Origin: Flavobacteriales bacterium
Lineage (GTDB): Bacteria; Bacteroidota; Bacteroidia; UBA10329
Assembly: GCA_021739695.1 (NCBI GenBank)
Contig: JAIPBM010000026.1
Span: forward strand, 1-64,000
DNA: 64,000 bases
Reading direction: 5' to 3'
The notes beneath the pieces were generated by a model. It saw only the letters and a program-made list of their open reading frames with translations. It was not told the origin of the DNA and did not search any database. A program made the translations under genes and the position numbers. Numbering within the stretch: position 1 is the stretch's first letter; every line of letters begins with the position of its first letter. Below, piece after piece: positions 36,486 to 45,609 of this stretch.

Positions 36486-37460
36486 TCAGCCCAACTGACG
36501 AAGAGAATAGACCAAGCCAACAATCATTAATATCTGAAGTCCGAACAATGCAGTTCCTAAGGCAATTCCCTTTGCACTGACGTTGAGCAACGGCTTTACC
36601 CTAATTCCGATTCCGATTGCAGCCATAGCTAAAGCAAGTGCAAAATCTCCTGCTGCAGCTAATCCTTTCATAAATGAATCTGGAAAAAAGCCCGTTTGTG
36701 CTACGTAAACGGCAGCAGCAAATGCCAGTATGAACCAAGGGAATCTGCCAACGACTTCCGATTTTTTGCGCCCAATGAAATACATGACGACCAACAATGG
36801 AATCAGCAAAAACACGCGACCCATTTTTACTACCATGGCCCATGATCCTATCGTGTCTCCCATGGAAAACGAGGAAGCAGCCACATGACCAATAGCCTGT
36901 AAGGTTCCACCGATCAAAACTCCGGTCTCAAAATCCGAGAAGCAAAGCAAATAAGAAAGACCTGGAAGAAGAGCTAATCCGATAACCCCAAGTAGATTGA
37001 TAACTCCAAGCGATAATCCGATATCCTTTTCATCAGACTTCAAGAAGGGTGCTATTGCTGCAATGGCAGCCGAACCGCAAATGGCATTGCCAACTCCAAG
37101 AAGTATGCTCAGTTTCTTATCGACCTTAAAAAGTCTACCCAAGAGAATAGAAAGAAAAAGCACCATCGTAACTACCACAACCAATGAAATCATCAATTCA
37201 ACTCGTAGTTCGGAAAGGTGTTTCCCATCAAATCCAAAACCGATAAGCACGATTGCCAGTTCCAGAATCGTTTTCTCTACGAACTTCAAGCCTGAATTCA
37301 GTACACGCGTATTAAGTCCTAAGTTGCCAATTACCGCTCCGAGAATGAGCGCCATCAATATTGCACCGACCGAAGAAACAACGGTTGAAGCAATCACGGC
37401 CATCACCGCAATCGCTAAAGACGCAAGCAATCCAGGAATCTTTGTTTTGAAATTCTGCAT
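36486..37460 (-). CDS. YeiH-family putative sulfate exporter (UPF0324)
   Basis: Integral membrane protein of 324 aa with about 9-10 hydrophobic segments. Family-like sequences are ALILGAVIGNLGLNT, LELAIVLIGFGFD, LLGVGNAICGSAAIAA and a late ALAMAAIGIGI. The family is annotated as sulfate or organosulfonate exporters, but substrate evidence is thin. It is divergent from the polysaccharide deacetylase gene, with 76 bp between them. Confidence 0.88.
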   Translation of the reverse strand: MQNFKTKIPGLLASLAIAVMAVIASTVVSSVGAILMALILGAVIGNLGLNTRVLNSGLKFVEKTILELAIVLIGFGFDGKHLSELRVELMISLVVVVTMVLFLSILLGRLFKVDKKLSILLGVGNAICGSAAIAAIAPFLKSDEKDIGLSLGVINLLGVIGLALLPGLSYLLCFSDFETGVLIGGTLQAIGHVAASSFSMGDTIGSWAMVVKMGRVFLLIPLLVVMYFIGRKKSEVVGRFPWFILAFAAAVYVAQTGFFPDSFMKGLAAAGDFALALAMAAIGIGIRVKPLLNVSAKGIALGTALFGLQILMIVGLVYSLRQLG

Positions 37461-37536
37461 CTAAGAAGCGTCAAATCTAGTAGAACTGAATTGTCAATCG
37501 AGGTTGATTACGTGAGTAATTCTATAACTTTCCCAC

Positions 37537-38388
37537 ATGAATGCATTCAGCGTAGATCTGGAAGATTGGTATCAGGGAATTGAACTTCCATTCAGTTCGT
37601 GGAACCAACACACGGAGCGAATTAGAAAAGGTTTGGACCCTTTATTAGCGCTTTTGGACAAGCACAACACCAAAGGCACGTTTTTCACTTTGGGTTGGAT
37701 AGGTGAAAAATATCCAGAACTCATTAAACAGATAACAGATGCTGGCCACGAAATGGCCTCGCACGGCTACTCGCACGAGAAGGTTTATGACCTGAGTCCA
37801 GAAGCTTTCCGCGAAGAAATAAGAAGGACCAAAAAGGTTCTAGAGGATATTTCAGGAACTGAAGTGGTCGCCTATCGCGCACCGTTCTTTTCGGTCACCA
37901 ACAAATCCTTGTGGGCTTTGGATATTCTTAAAGAAGAAGGCTACACCATAGATTGTTCGATTTCGCCCGTAAAAACATGGCGTTATGGCATTTCTACAAC
38001 TCCAGATGAAATTTTTGTGATCAAGGAGAATGGAATGACAGAGTTTCCTGTTTCCACCTTCAAAATGCTCACGAAAAACCTCGGCATCGGTGGTGCGTAT
38101 TTCCGTCTTTTCCCTTACATGCTTACTAGCAACGGACTGAAGCAGCGAGCAAAGGACGGGAAGGCTAACATGTTCTACATTCATCCGTGGGAATACGACC
38201 CACATCATCCTGTGGTGGAAATGGAACGAAAAGCGAAAATCACGCATTACACACGTTTAAGTAAAACCATTCCGTTTACCGATAAACTGCTCGGCCAGTT
38301 TGAATTTGACACGGTAAGCAACGTTGTGAAAGCGTACAAATCGAAAAGAGAGATCAATGAGTATAGCATTGAGATTCTCAAGGATTGA
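37537..38388 (+). CDS. Polysaccharide deacetylase (NodB domain, XrtA/DUF3473-type)
   Basis: Cytoplasmic-looking NodB homology protein of 283 aa. The N-terminus MNAFSVDLEDWYQG gives the metal and catalytic Asp of the SVDxEDW subgroup; HEMASHGYSHEKVY supplies the His metal ligands; YRAPFFS follows, and FYIHPWEYD closes the site near residue 212. Members of this subgroup are found in exopolysaccharide loci. The next gene overlaps its end by 32 nt. A TAACTTTC box (37525-37532) ends 4 nt before the ATG. Confidence 0.92.
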   Translation: MNAFSVDLEDWYQGIELPFSSWNQHTERIRKGLDPLLALLDKHNTKGTFFTLGWIGEKYPELIKQITDAGHEMASHGYSHEKVYDLSPEAFREEIRRTKKVLEDISGTEVVAYRAPFFSVTNKSLWALDILKEEGYTIDCSISPVKTWRYGISTTPDEIFVIKENGMTEFPVSTFKMLTKNLGIGGAYFRLFPYMLTSNGLKQRAKDGKANMFYIHPWEYDPHHPVVEMERKAKITHYTRLSKTIPFTDKLLGQFEFDTVSNVVKAYKSKREINEYSIEILKD

Positions 38389-39445
38389 ACCCGAACAGCA
38401 AGCGCTGCTGCTTCAGGAAATTCGACATATTCTGACGGAAGTCGGAGCGCACAACGTTGAAATTTACAACCAGACATATTGGGATTGGCAATACAAACAG
38501 CTTCCAACTGGTAAGAGCTACGTTTATGCCGCTTGGGATGACAATCGCATCATTGGCTATTACCATGTTCCTGTTTATAGTTGCCGTGTTAACGGAGAAT
38601 TGAAATTGATCGGCAACATTCAGGATGTGGCCGTAAACCCGAATTACCGTGGCGTTGGACTTTTTCGAAAACTCGCTGAATTTGCCAATGAAGACCTCGA
38701 CAAGTCTGATGTTGATCTGATCTACACGTTTCCGAACGATAAAAGCATCCACACCTTTCTGAAGTACAATGATTTTGAAGTGGTAAGTTCTGTTCCTACT
38801 TACTTGCGACCGGTGCGTTCTTCGGGAATTATCCGAAGTAAGATCAATCTTTTGGGGCTCGAAAAGGTGATTGGATTTTTTGCAGATGCAACCATCAACC
38901 TATTCTCTAAAAACATCCGGATCAAGAATGCATTTGTGGAGAAAATCACGGAAGTGACTGACGAAGTTGAGGCGCTTTTCGAACAATACGCAGCTTCATT
39001 TCCTGCACATTTGATCAGAGACAAAGCCTGGCTAGATTGGCGATATCTTCGGTCTGCCCGTGGAAAACATCACATGCTGGCACTTCGCGAAGACGGAAAA
39101 CTGTCAGCCGTTGTAGTAGTGAAAGAAGATGAAATGCTTGGAAATCCGTCCTTACTCATTATGGATTTTGCACATATCAACGGGAAAGAACAATCACTCA
39201 CATATCTTATTGATCAAGTCAGGAAAGACCAATCATTAACGGGCGCGGCATACAATCTCATATTCGTTTCGGCCATTGCTCCGGCCCTTTCTTCGCTTAA
39301 AAAGATCGGCTTTGTTGCCATTCCAGAAAAAGTGAATCCGCGTGTATTGAACCTGTTAAGCAGAAGTTGCAGCAACTTAGATGCAAAACCAATTCAAACG
39401 AAAGACAACTGGTTGCTCACACTGGGCGATTGGGACGTTTTTTAG
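38357..39445 (+). CDS. GNAT-family N-acetyltransferase
   Basis: The 362-aa protein has an N-terminal GNAT domain (about 30-150) with IGNIQDVAVNPNYRGVGLFRKL, in which RGVGLF corresponds to the acyl-CoA pyrophosphate loop. The C-terminal half has a second, more diverged segment. It overlaps the deacetylase gene by 32 nt in another frame, so both are co-translated and may act on the same sugar polymer. Substrate unknown. Confidence 0.82.
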   Translation: MSIALRFSRIEPEQQALLLQEIRHILTEVGAHNVEIYNQTYWDWQYKQLPTGKSYVYAAWDDNRIIGYYHVPVYSCRVNGELKLIGNIQDVAVNPNYRGVGLFRKLAEFANEDLDKSDVDLIYTFPNDKSIHTFLKYNDFEVVSSVPTYLRPVRSSGIIRSKINLLGLEKVIGFFADATINLFSKNIRIKNAFVEKITEVTDEVEALFEQYAASFPAHLIRDKAWLDWRYLRSARGKHHMLALREDGKLSAVVVVKEDEMLGNPSLLIMDFAHINGKEQSLTYLIDQVRKDQSLTGAAYNLIFVSAIAPALSSLKKIGFVAIPEKVNPRVLNLLSRSCSNLDAKPIQTKDNWLLTLGDWDVF

Positions 39446-39448
39446 ACT

Positions 39449-40240
39449 TTACTTCTTCCGAAGGACGTAGCCAATATTCACAGAAGAACTGCTCCAGCCA
39501 AAAAGCAGCTTATCGATTGAAATGAGCATGTCAGTTGCGCCTCCTAACCAAGAATCTTTTCTAGAAGGTCGGACTGCGAGTTTCTTCTTCTTTCCTCCAA
39601 CAGCATTACCTGAATTTGGCTTCAGCAAGGATTGGATGATACTTGGATAATAGAATTCGAACGCGCTAGAAAAGTAGCTTGAAAGAGGTGCTTTTTGCAT
39701 AATTTCAAATCCTGCAGCTTCAATCCATTGTTCAAATTCGGTCGGATCGATCAACTTCCAATGCCCATAACCATAAGCACCAATAGGAACATAGGTTCCG
39801 AAGCGTTGCAAAATCCGATTTATCGGGTCGTAAGTGAATGGAAAATGATTGGAAGGAAATGAAACAATGGCAGTGCCGTTTGGCGCTAGCACACGCGCCC
39901 ATTCTTTCACCAATTGAACTGAATCGGGAACGTGCTCAATCACTTCCAAACAGACCAATAGTTCAAAACGATTGTCCTGATAGCTCAAGTTCATGGCGTC
40001 TTGAATTTCGTAGTTCACATTCGGAACATCAGCATTGAATTGCTTGGCAAAATCGAGGTCATCTTGGTTGATATCGCAAGAGATCAATCGTTTTACGTGC
40101 TGCGAAACCATGTGATCGTAGTCGCCCTCGCCTGTTCCAACATTCAGCGCTTCACCTTCACTCCGACCGAAAAGACCGAGTTGTTCATTCACAAACTTGA
40201 AACGCCTGCGAAACGTTGGAAAGAGCAGTTTATAGTTCAA
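39449..40240 (-). CDS. Class I SAM-dependent methyltransferase
   Basis: A 263-aa methyltransferase with motif I ALNVGTGEGDYD, motif II acidic ISCDINQDDLD, and motif IV-like CLEVIEHVPDSVQL, followed by LAPNGTAIVSFPSN. This resembles UbiE/bioC-type small-molecule or glycan methyltransferases. The start lies 3 nt after the purT stop, so it is the second gene of a purT operon. Substrate not evident. Confidence 0.85.
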   Translation of the reverse strand: MNYKLLFPTFRRRFKFVNEQLGLFGRSEGEALNVGTGEGDYDHMVSQHVKRLISCDINQDDLDFAKQFNADVPNVNYEIQDAMNLSYQDNRFELLVCLEVIEHVPDSVQLVKEWARVLAPNGTAIVSFPSNHFPFTYDPINRILQRFGTYVPIGAYGYGHWKLIDPTEFEQWIEAAGFEIMQKAPLSSYFSSAFEFYYPSIIQSLLKPNSGNAVGGKKKKLAVRPSRKDSWLGGATDMLISIDKLLFGWSSSSVNIGYVLRKK

Positions 40241-40243
40241 TGG

Positions 40244-41413
40244 TCAGTTTATTTTGATGCAATCTGCCACTTGCTTAGCCACTTTTCGCACCGCATCCGT
40301 TGACCCATCCAAACCATCGTAAGCCAATCCAACGGCCATTCTTCTGTATGGTCGCGTGTTGGGTTTGCCAAAAACACGGAAATCTGTTTGAGGAAATTTA
40401 GCTGCTTCATCCAAACCCGACACAAGCGGTTGATCTGGATTCGTATCACTCGCCAAAACAACTGCACTGGCAGCTACACGTTCCAAGGTGATTTCTGGAA
40501 TAGTAAGTCCAAGCACAGCCCGTGCATGCAACTCGAATTCCGAAAAATTCTGCGAACCAGCCAACGTCACCATACCAGTATCATGTGGTCGTGGTGAAAG
40601 TTCAGAGAACCAGACCGTATCGCCCGAAATGAAGAACTCAACTCCCCAAATACCTGCACCAGTTAACGCTTCGGTAACCTTATCGGCCATATCCTGCGCT
40701 GTTTTCAATGCAGCATCACTTAGGGTAGCTGGTTGCCAACTTTCCTGATAATCTCCTCGTTCTTGTCGGTGCCCAATGGCGGGGCAGAACAAGGTTGGCC
40801 CATTCTTCTGCGTAACCGTTAATAGGGTGATTTCTGATTCAAATGGAATGAACTCTTCGACAATCACTTCCACCAGATCGCCCCGAGAGCCGGAAAGCGC
40901 ATAATCCCACGCTTTTTGAATCTCCTCTTCCGTTCTAATGGATGATTGACCTTTTCCCGATGAAGACATCAACGGTTTTACTACACATGGAATGCCCACT
41001 TCAGCTACAGCCGCTTTCAATTCATCCGCAGAAGTTGCATAGCGATAATTGGCCGTTTTCAGATTGAGTTGTTTAGCCGCAAGATCGCGAATGGCTTTTC
41101 TGTTCATGGTGAAATTGGCTGCCTTTGCACTTGGAACCACCTGAATGCCTGTCTTTTCGTAATCGTAAAGTCGCTCTGTGCGAATGGCTTCAATTTCTGG
41201 AATAACAAGATCGGGCTGATGCTTAGCAACAATAGCATCCAACGCATTTCCATCCAACATATCAATCACCTCAAACTCGTGCGCAACCTGCATGGCCGGA
41301 GCGCCTTCGTAGCTATCAACCGCAATCACGTATTGCCCGTAACGCTGAAGTGCAATCACGAATTCCTTTCCTAATTCACCGCTTCCGAGTAAGAGTATCT
41401 TTTTACGCATCAT
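40244..41413 (-). CDS. purT: Formate-dependent phosphoribosylglycinamide formyltransferase PurT
   Basis: ATP-grasp enzyme of 389 aa that makes formyl-GAR from GAR, formate and ATP in purine synthesis. Motifs include [45 protein letters not shown] (P-loop-like), [39 protein letters not shown] (quoted in parts) and [13 protein letters not shown]. All are as in E. coli PurT. Two adjacent Met codons make the exact start ambiguous by one codon. Confidence 0.95.
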   Translation of the reverse strand: MMRKKILLLGSGELGKEFVIALQRYGQYVIAVDSYEGAPAMQVAHEFEVIDMLDGNALDAIVAKHQPDLVIPEIEAIRTERLYDYEKTGIQVVPSAKAANFTMNRKAIRDLAAKQLNLKTANYRYATSADELKAAVAEVGIPCVVKPLMSSSGKGQSSIRTEEEIQKAWDYALSGSRGDLVEVIVEEFIPFESEITLLTVTQKNGPTLFCPAIGHRQERGDYQESWQPATLSDAALKTAQDMADKVTEALTGAGIWGVEFFISGDTVWFSELSPRPHDTGMVTLAGSQNFSEFELHARAVLGLTIPEITLERVAASAVVLASDTNPDQPLVSGLDEAAKFPQTDFRVFGKPNTRPYRRMAVGLAYDGLDGSTDAVRKVAKQVADCIKIN

Positions 41414-41530
41414 TCAAATTTGACGCGAATATATGTACAGACGTCACGTAGGCGTCTAACTAATGCTGCTCACCACACTCAAGCTGTGAACAGAAATCTT
41501 CGAATCCATAACGTGGAATTAACATTCGCT

Positions 41531-41538
41531 TAACTTTG
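41531..41538 (+). promoter_or_regulatory. Predicted -7 box of the secreted phosphatase gene
   Basis: TAACTTTG matches TAnnTTTG and ends 15 nt before the ATG at 41554. It overlaps a longer TTG start, which it therefore argues against. Confidence 0.5.
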
Positions 41539-41553
41539 GGCAAAATCAATTGC

Positions 41554-43923
41554 ATGAGGCTTTCGCTACTAATCTCCTTTTCGCTATTTCCAATTTTCCT
41601 ATTTGCGCAAAACATGGTTGTAAAACCATACCTGCAAAATGCTGAACCGAACTCAATCCATATCATGTGGGAATCCAGCACAAGTGGTACCAGTACAGTA
41701 GAATATGGGGTCTCAAATGCTTTAGGTAGCACCGCGACTGGCTCATCCATCACAGGATTTGGTCTATCAAAGATTCATGATGTGGAACTGACCGGTTTAC
41801 AACCTGCGACCAAATACTATTACAAAACGGTTACTGGAAGTCTACAGAGCAGTGTTTATTTCTTTAAAACACCACCGCTAAAATCATCCGAAGCTTCATT
41901 CAATATTGTTGCAATGAGCGACATGCAACAGGATATTTCACATCCCTCAGTATTTGGTGATATTGTGAACGACAACCTGATTCCATACATCAACACTAAG
42001 TTCGGCAACGACCTTGCGGAGGACATTGGCTATTTCATGATTCCTGGCGACTTGGTTGATTTTGGGCCGTTGTATCAGACTTGGGCATCCACATTTTTTC
42101 AGCCAGCTGAAAACTTATTGAGCTATGTCCCGCTCTACCCTGTTCCTGGCAATCACGAATCGAATACACCCACTTTCTTCAAGTATTTCAACCTGCCGAT
42201 GAACGGCACCATGTCCAATGATTATCCTGAACATTGGTGGTACAAGGATTATTCAAATGTTCGGTTGATCGGCTTAGAATCGAACTCGGGATACCGAGTA
42301 CAAGAGCAACTCGATTGGCTAGAGACCGTGCTGGACGATGCAGCTACCGACAGCGATATTGACTTTGTGTTTGCACAGATCCATCACCCGTTCAAATCGG
42401 AACTTTGGATAGATGGAGAACTGGATTATACAGGAGATGTGATTACCCTTTTACAGGATTTCAGTAGTAACACCGGGAAACCCACCACTCATTTTTTCGG
42501 TCACACGCATGGTTATTCACGTGGACAGAGCAAAGATCACAACCATTTAATGGTAAACGTTGCCACTGCTGGTGGCGCCATCGATAATTGGGGTGAATTT
42601 GCACAATTCGATTATCCTGAATTTTCGCGCAGCGATGATGATTTCGGCTATATACTTGTAGAAGTGGAAGCTGGCGCAGACCCACAATTCCTTCTTACCC
42701 GACTGAGCCATGGCAGCTACGAAGATGGCTTGGTGACCAACGTGCTTAAAGACAGCGTTCGAATCAAATTCAACAATCCTTCGCCCGATAAACCAACGGG
42801 CATTTTTCCTGGTGATCAAGATGTGTTGGCGCCCGATTGCATTATTTTTCTCGGAAGCGAATTCGTTGACCCAGATGGCGACCTACACGGGGCAACGCAA
42901 TGGCGTATTGCTACCGATGCGGCCTTTTCAAATATCATTTACGATGAATGGTATCAGCACGAAAACTGGTACTATGATGTGGACCTGATGGCGGGCAACA
43001 ACATGGTTGACCAAGAGGTGAATGTGCTGGAAGAGAATAGCACCTATTATTGGCAAGTGCGCTACCGTGATAGAAGTCTAGCATGGAGCGAATGGTCGGA
43101 CGCCAACATGTTTCAGACCACCAATTCGAGCCTCACTCCTAACCTATTGGTGAATGGCGATGCGGAGGATGGCCTGACAAGTTGGGTGGAAGATCAAGGA
43201 GCGTTTGAATCAATTAACAGCAGCGAATGCGGGGGCGTTGATGCTTACGCAGGATTGAAATTGTTTGCGGTCGGTGGCGTTTGCGATGCCAATGCTTATG
43301 GCGAGGGGCATCAATATGTGGATATTTCGGCTTATGCCACCGACATCGATGGCGGCAATGTGCTGGTAAATTTCGGAGGCTACCTGAGAGACTACAATGG
43401 TACCGATAGACCAGAGTTCAAATTGGAATGCTATGGTGCATCTGCCAACTTGCTTGCCACCTCTGCAACCACAGGGCATCAGAACGCCACTTGGACCCTT
43501 AAAATCGAATCGATCACGGTACCAGTAGGAACACGCTTTGTGAAATTCATCCTAATGGGAACCCGTAATGGATTGGGTACGGACAACGACAGCTACTTTG
43601 ATGAACTCTTTGTAAAACTAAACCTGAATCCGGGTGCCTGTGCCGAGTACGTTCCTGTGGGCATTTCAGAGCACGTTTACAACTGGGGCGTTTCGGTCTA
43701 TCCGAATCCGTTCTCAGAAGAAGCTACTATCGAAGTGCTTAAGCCGAGTAGAAATGCCAATTATCAGTTGGAAGTTTATGACCGTGCAGGACGTATGGTT
43801 TACAGCACCAATTCAAATACTGGCAAATTCAAAGTCTCTGCAAGTAGATTAGCAAGTGGATTCTATCTCTATCGTGTTACAGATGGTACGTGGCAATCAT
43901 CCGGTATATTGGTGGTGAATTAA
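41554..43923 (+). CDS. Secreted purple-acid-phosphatase-like metallophosphoesterase with T9SS sorting domain
   Basis: Protein of 789 aa from ATG 41554 with a signal peptide (LLISFSLFPIFLFAQ). An N-terminal Fn3-like purple acid phosphatase domain (VVKPYLQNAEPNSIHIMWES, in parts) precedes a metallophosphatase domain with the metal motifs MSDMQQD, MIPGDLVDFG, PVPGNHES, AQIHHP and FGHTHGYSRG. A further domain follows (about 420-690), and the C-terminus (VYPNPFSEEATIEV ... ASGFYLYRVTDG) is a type A T9SS sorting signal. It should hydrolyse phosphate esters outside the cell. TAACCC/GGGTTA at its stop forms a small hairpin with the convergent gene. Confidence 0.92.
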   Translation: MRLSLLISFSLFPIFLFAQNMVVKPYLQNAEPNSIHIMWESSTSGTSTVEYGVSNALGSTATGSSITGFGLSKIHDVELTGLQPATKYYYKTVTGSLQSSVYFFKTPPLKSSEASFNIVAMSDMQQDISHPSVFGDIVNDNLIPYINTKFGNDLAEDIGYFMIPGDLVDFGPLYQTWASTFFQPAENLLSYVPLYPVPGNHESNTPTFFKYFNLPMNGTMSNDYPEHWWYKDYSNVRLIGLESNSGYRVQEQLDWLETVLDDAATDSDIDFVFAQIHHPFKSELWIDGELDYTGDVITLLQDFSSNTGKPTTHFFGHTHGYSRGQSKDHNHLMVNVATAGGAIDNWGEFAQFDYPEFSRSDDDFGYILVEVEAGADPQFLLTRLSHGSYEDGLVTNVLKDSVRIKFNNPSPDKPTGIFPGDQDVLAPDCIIFLGSEFVDPDGDLHGATQWRIATDAAFSNIIYDEWYQHENWYYDVDLMAGNNMVDQEVNVLEENSTYYWQVRYRDRSLAWSEWSDANMFQTTNSSLTPNLLVNGDAEDGLTSWVEDQGAFESINSSECGGVDAYAGLKLFAVGGVCDANAYGEGHQYVDISAYATDIDGGNVLVNFGGYLRDYNGTDRPEFKLECYGASANLLATSATTGHQNATWTLKIESITVPVGTRFVKFILMGTRNGLGTDNDSYFDELFVKLNLNPGACAEYVPVGISEHVYNWGVSVYPNPFSEEATIEVLKPSRNANYQLEVYDRAGRMVYSTNSNTGKFKVSASRLASGFYLYRVTDGTWQSSGILVVN

Positions 43924-43935
43924 CCCGAAATTGGG

Positions 43936-44508
43936 TTATTCCTCCGTCATTTTCGGATTGTACTTCGCTGGATACTTAGCCGTGACCTTTGAATAGAAAT
44001 CTTCGATGTATTTAAAATCAGCAGCTTCATCATCTGTTGGATAGAACAGCTCCCCCATGCCAACTTCGTGCTTGGCGAAATCCATGTAAGCAAGAATGAT
44101 GGGAACACCTGCTGTTTTTGCAATATAATAGAATCCTGTTTTCCATCTCGGTTTCCAAGCGCGCGTGCCTTCTGGTGCAATCACTAGAAACAATTCATCT
44201 CGGTCTTTAAAAAAATCTGCGGCCTGATCTACCATATTCTTACTCTTCGATCGGTCGATGGGAATTCCACCCATTGATTTGAAAATGAAGCCCATCGGAC
44301 CATCGAACAATTCTTTTTTAGCAATGAAACTTGCCGATTTGTTCTCAGCATACCAAGCACCAGTTCCTACAGGAAAGTCTTCGTTTGCCGTGTGAGGAGC
44401 AGCCGCAATGACTGCTTTCTTCAATCCTACTGGAATTCTCGACACGACTTTCCAACCACCTATTCTGTACCAAAGCAGGTTTGCCAACCAATAAAAGAAT
44501 CGTCCCAT
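43936..44508 (-). CDS. 1-acyl-glycerol-3-phosphate acyltransferase-like (PlsC family)
   Basis: The protein has 190 aa from ATG 44508 (MGRFFYWLANLLW). It has an N-terminal hydrophobic segment, the catalytic HxxxxD motif HTANED (H39, D44) and EGTR in APEGTRAWKPRWKTG. Lysophosphatidate acyltransferases and related lipid acyltransferases share these. A much longer in-frame extension to 44769 crosses the divergent gene and its promoter, so it is rejected. Confidence 0.9.
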   Translation of the reverse strand: MGRFFYWLANLLWYRIGGWKVVSRIPVGLKKAVIAAAPHTANEDFPVGTGAWYAENKSASFIAKKELFDGPMGFIFKSMGGIPIDRSKSKNMVDQAADFFKDRDELFLVIAPEGTRAWKPRWKTGFYYIAKTAGVPIILAYMDFAKHEVGMGELFYPTDDEAADFKYIEDFYSKVTAKYPAKYNPKMTEE

Positions 44509-44528
44509 GGCGAAATGTTGATTTTGGC

Positions 44529-44536
44529 CAAAGGTA
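44529..44536 (-). promoter_or_regulatory. Predicted -7 box of the PlsC-like gene
   Basis: On the minus strand TACCTTTG (perfect TAnnTTTG) lies 20 nt upstream of ATG 44508. Confidence 0.6.
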
Positions 44537-44589
44537 AGCAGCATCTGGTTCATCATGATATTCGCTTGATTCCAGCACAAACGATATGT

Positions 44590-44597
44590 TAATTTTG
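44590..44597 (+). promoter_or_regulatory. Predicted -7 box of the GHMP kinase gene
   Basis: TAATTTTG matches TAnnTTTG and ends 4 nt before the ATG at 44602, so a leaderless transcript is likely. Confidence 0.5.
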
Positions 44598-44601
44598 CCA
44601 T

Positions 44602-45609
44602 ATGGCACAAGGCGTTATTGGCATAGCTTATCCACGGGCAGCACTCATCGGAAATCCTTCTGATGGTTTTGGAGGAATGACAATCGCATTCGTTTTCAGC
44701 GACTTTCGCGCGCAGGTGCAGATGGATGAGCACGACCATATTGAGGTCGCCCCTGGGTTGGTGGATCACCTGAAATGGAAAAACCTCGACTCATTCCGTT
44801 CTACGGTCAGTACCATGGGTTACTACGGTGGTCTTCGCTTGCTTAAAGCCACCTTACTGGTATTTATGAAGCACTGCGAAAAGGAGAATATTCACCTGCA
44901 CGATAGAGGCTTCAAACTCAGTTATACTACTAACATTCCCGTATTGCTGGGACTTTCAGGTTCAAGTGCCATCATTTCTGCTTGCCTCAGAGCTTTAGGA
45001 AGTTGGTACGGAGTGAAAATGCAGCCATGGCTTTTGGCCAATTTGGCTTGGCAGGTTGAAACGGAAGAACTAGGAATTCCTGCAGGATTGCAAGACCGTG
45101 TGGCGCAGGCATACAATTATCCGGTCTTCATGGATTTTGATGCCGGACATTTCAATGCCAATCCTTACGGGAAATACGAGAAACTGAAACGGCCATTGAC
45201 AAAGGTTTACATCGCTTATTCCAACACCTTGGCCGAAGGTTCTGAAAAAACGCACAGCAACCTCCGCGAGCGATTCAACAATGGCGATACGCAGATGTTG
45301 GAAGCAGTAGAAGCTTGGAAAAACCTGACCTTAGAGTTTAAGCAGGCTTTGGAAGCAGATGATCTTGCAACGATGAACCGATGCATCAACGCCAACTTCG
45401 ACATAAGGAATAACCTAACGCATTTGCAGGCAAAACAAGTTGATCTGGTCATGCTTGCAAGACAAAGCGGAGCTAGTGCGAAATTCTGCGGTTCGGGTGG
45501 TGCCATCATCGGAATGTATACCGATCAGGCCATGCTTGAACGATTAAAAGCAGACTTCAGTGAGAATGGCGTGAACATACTTCTCCCCGAAATCGTTTAC
45601 GAAGAATGA
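44602..45609 (+). CDS. GHMP-family sugar kinase, probable glucuronokinase
   Basis: The 335-aa kinase has the N-terminal motif AYPRAALIGNPSDGFGG, typical of the glucuronokinase branch of the GHMP family, then the ATP-binding PVLLGLSGSSAI (GLSGSSA 117-123) and the C-terminal GASAKFCGSGGAIIG. It would form a sugar 1-phosphate, most likely glucuronate 1-phosphate. The last 4 nt overlap the uridylyltransferase gene, which would turn that into a UDP-sugar. The substrate is inferred from N-terminal similarity to plant glucuronokinase as I remember it. Confidence 0.8.
   Translation: MAQGVIGIAYPRAALIGNPSDGFGGMTIAFVFSDFRAQVQMDEHDHIEVAPGLVDHLKWKNLDSFRSTVSTMGYYGGLRLLKATLLVFMKHCEKENIHLHDRGFKLSYTTNIPVLLGLSGSSAIISACLRALGSWYGVKMQPWLLANLAWQVETEELGIPAGLQDRVAQAYNYPVFMDFDAGHFNANPYGKYEKLKRPLTKVYIAYSNTLAEGSEKTHSNLRERFNNGDTQMLEAVEAWKNLTLEFKQALEADDLATMNRCINANFDIRNNLTHLQAKQVDLVMLARQSGASAKFCGSGGAIIGMYTDQAMLERLKADFSENGVNILLPEIVYEE

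Noticed and set aside
43936-44769. 277-codon version of the PlsC-like acyltransferase
   Set aside because: The extension runs antisense through the GHMP kinase 5' end and both divergent promoters.
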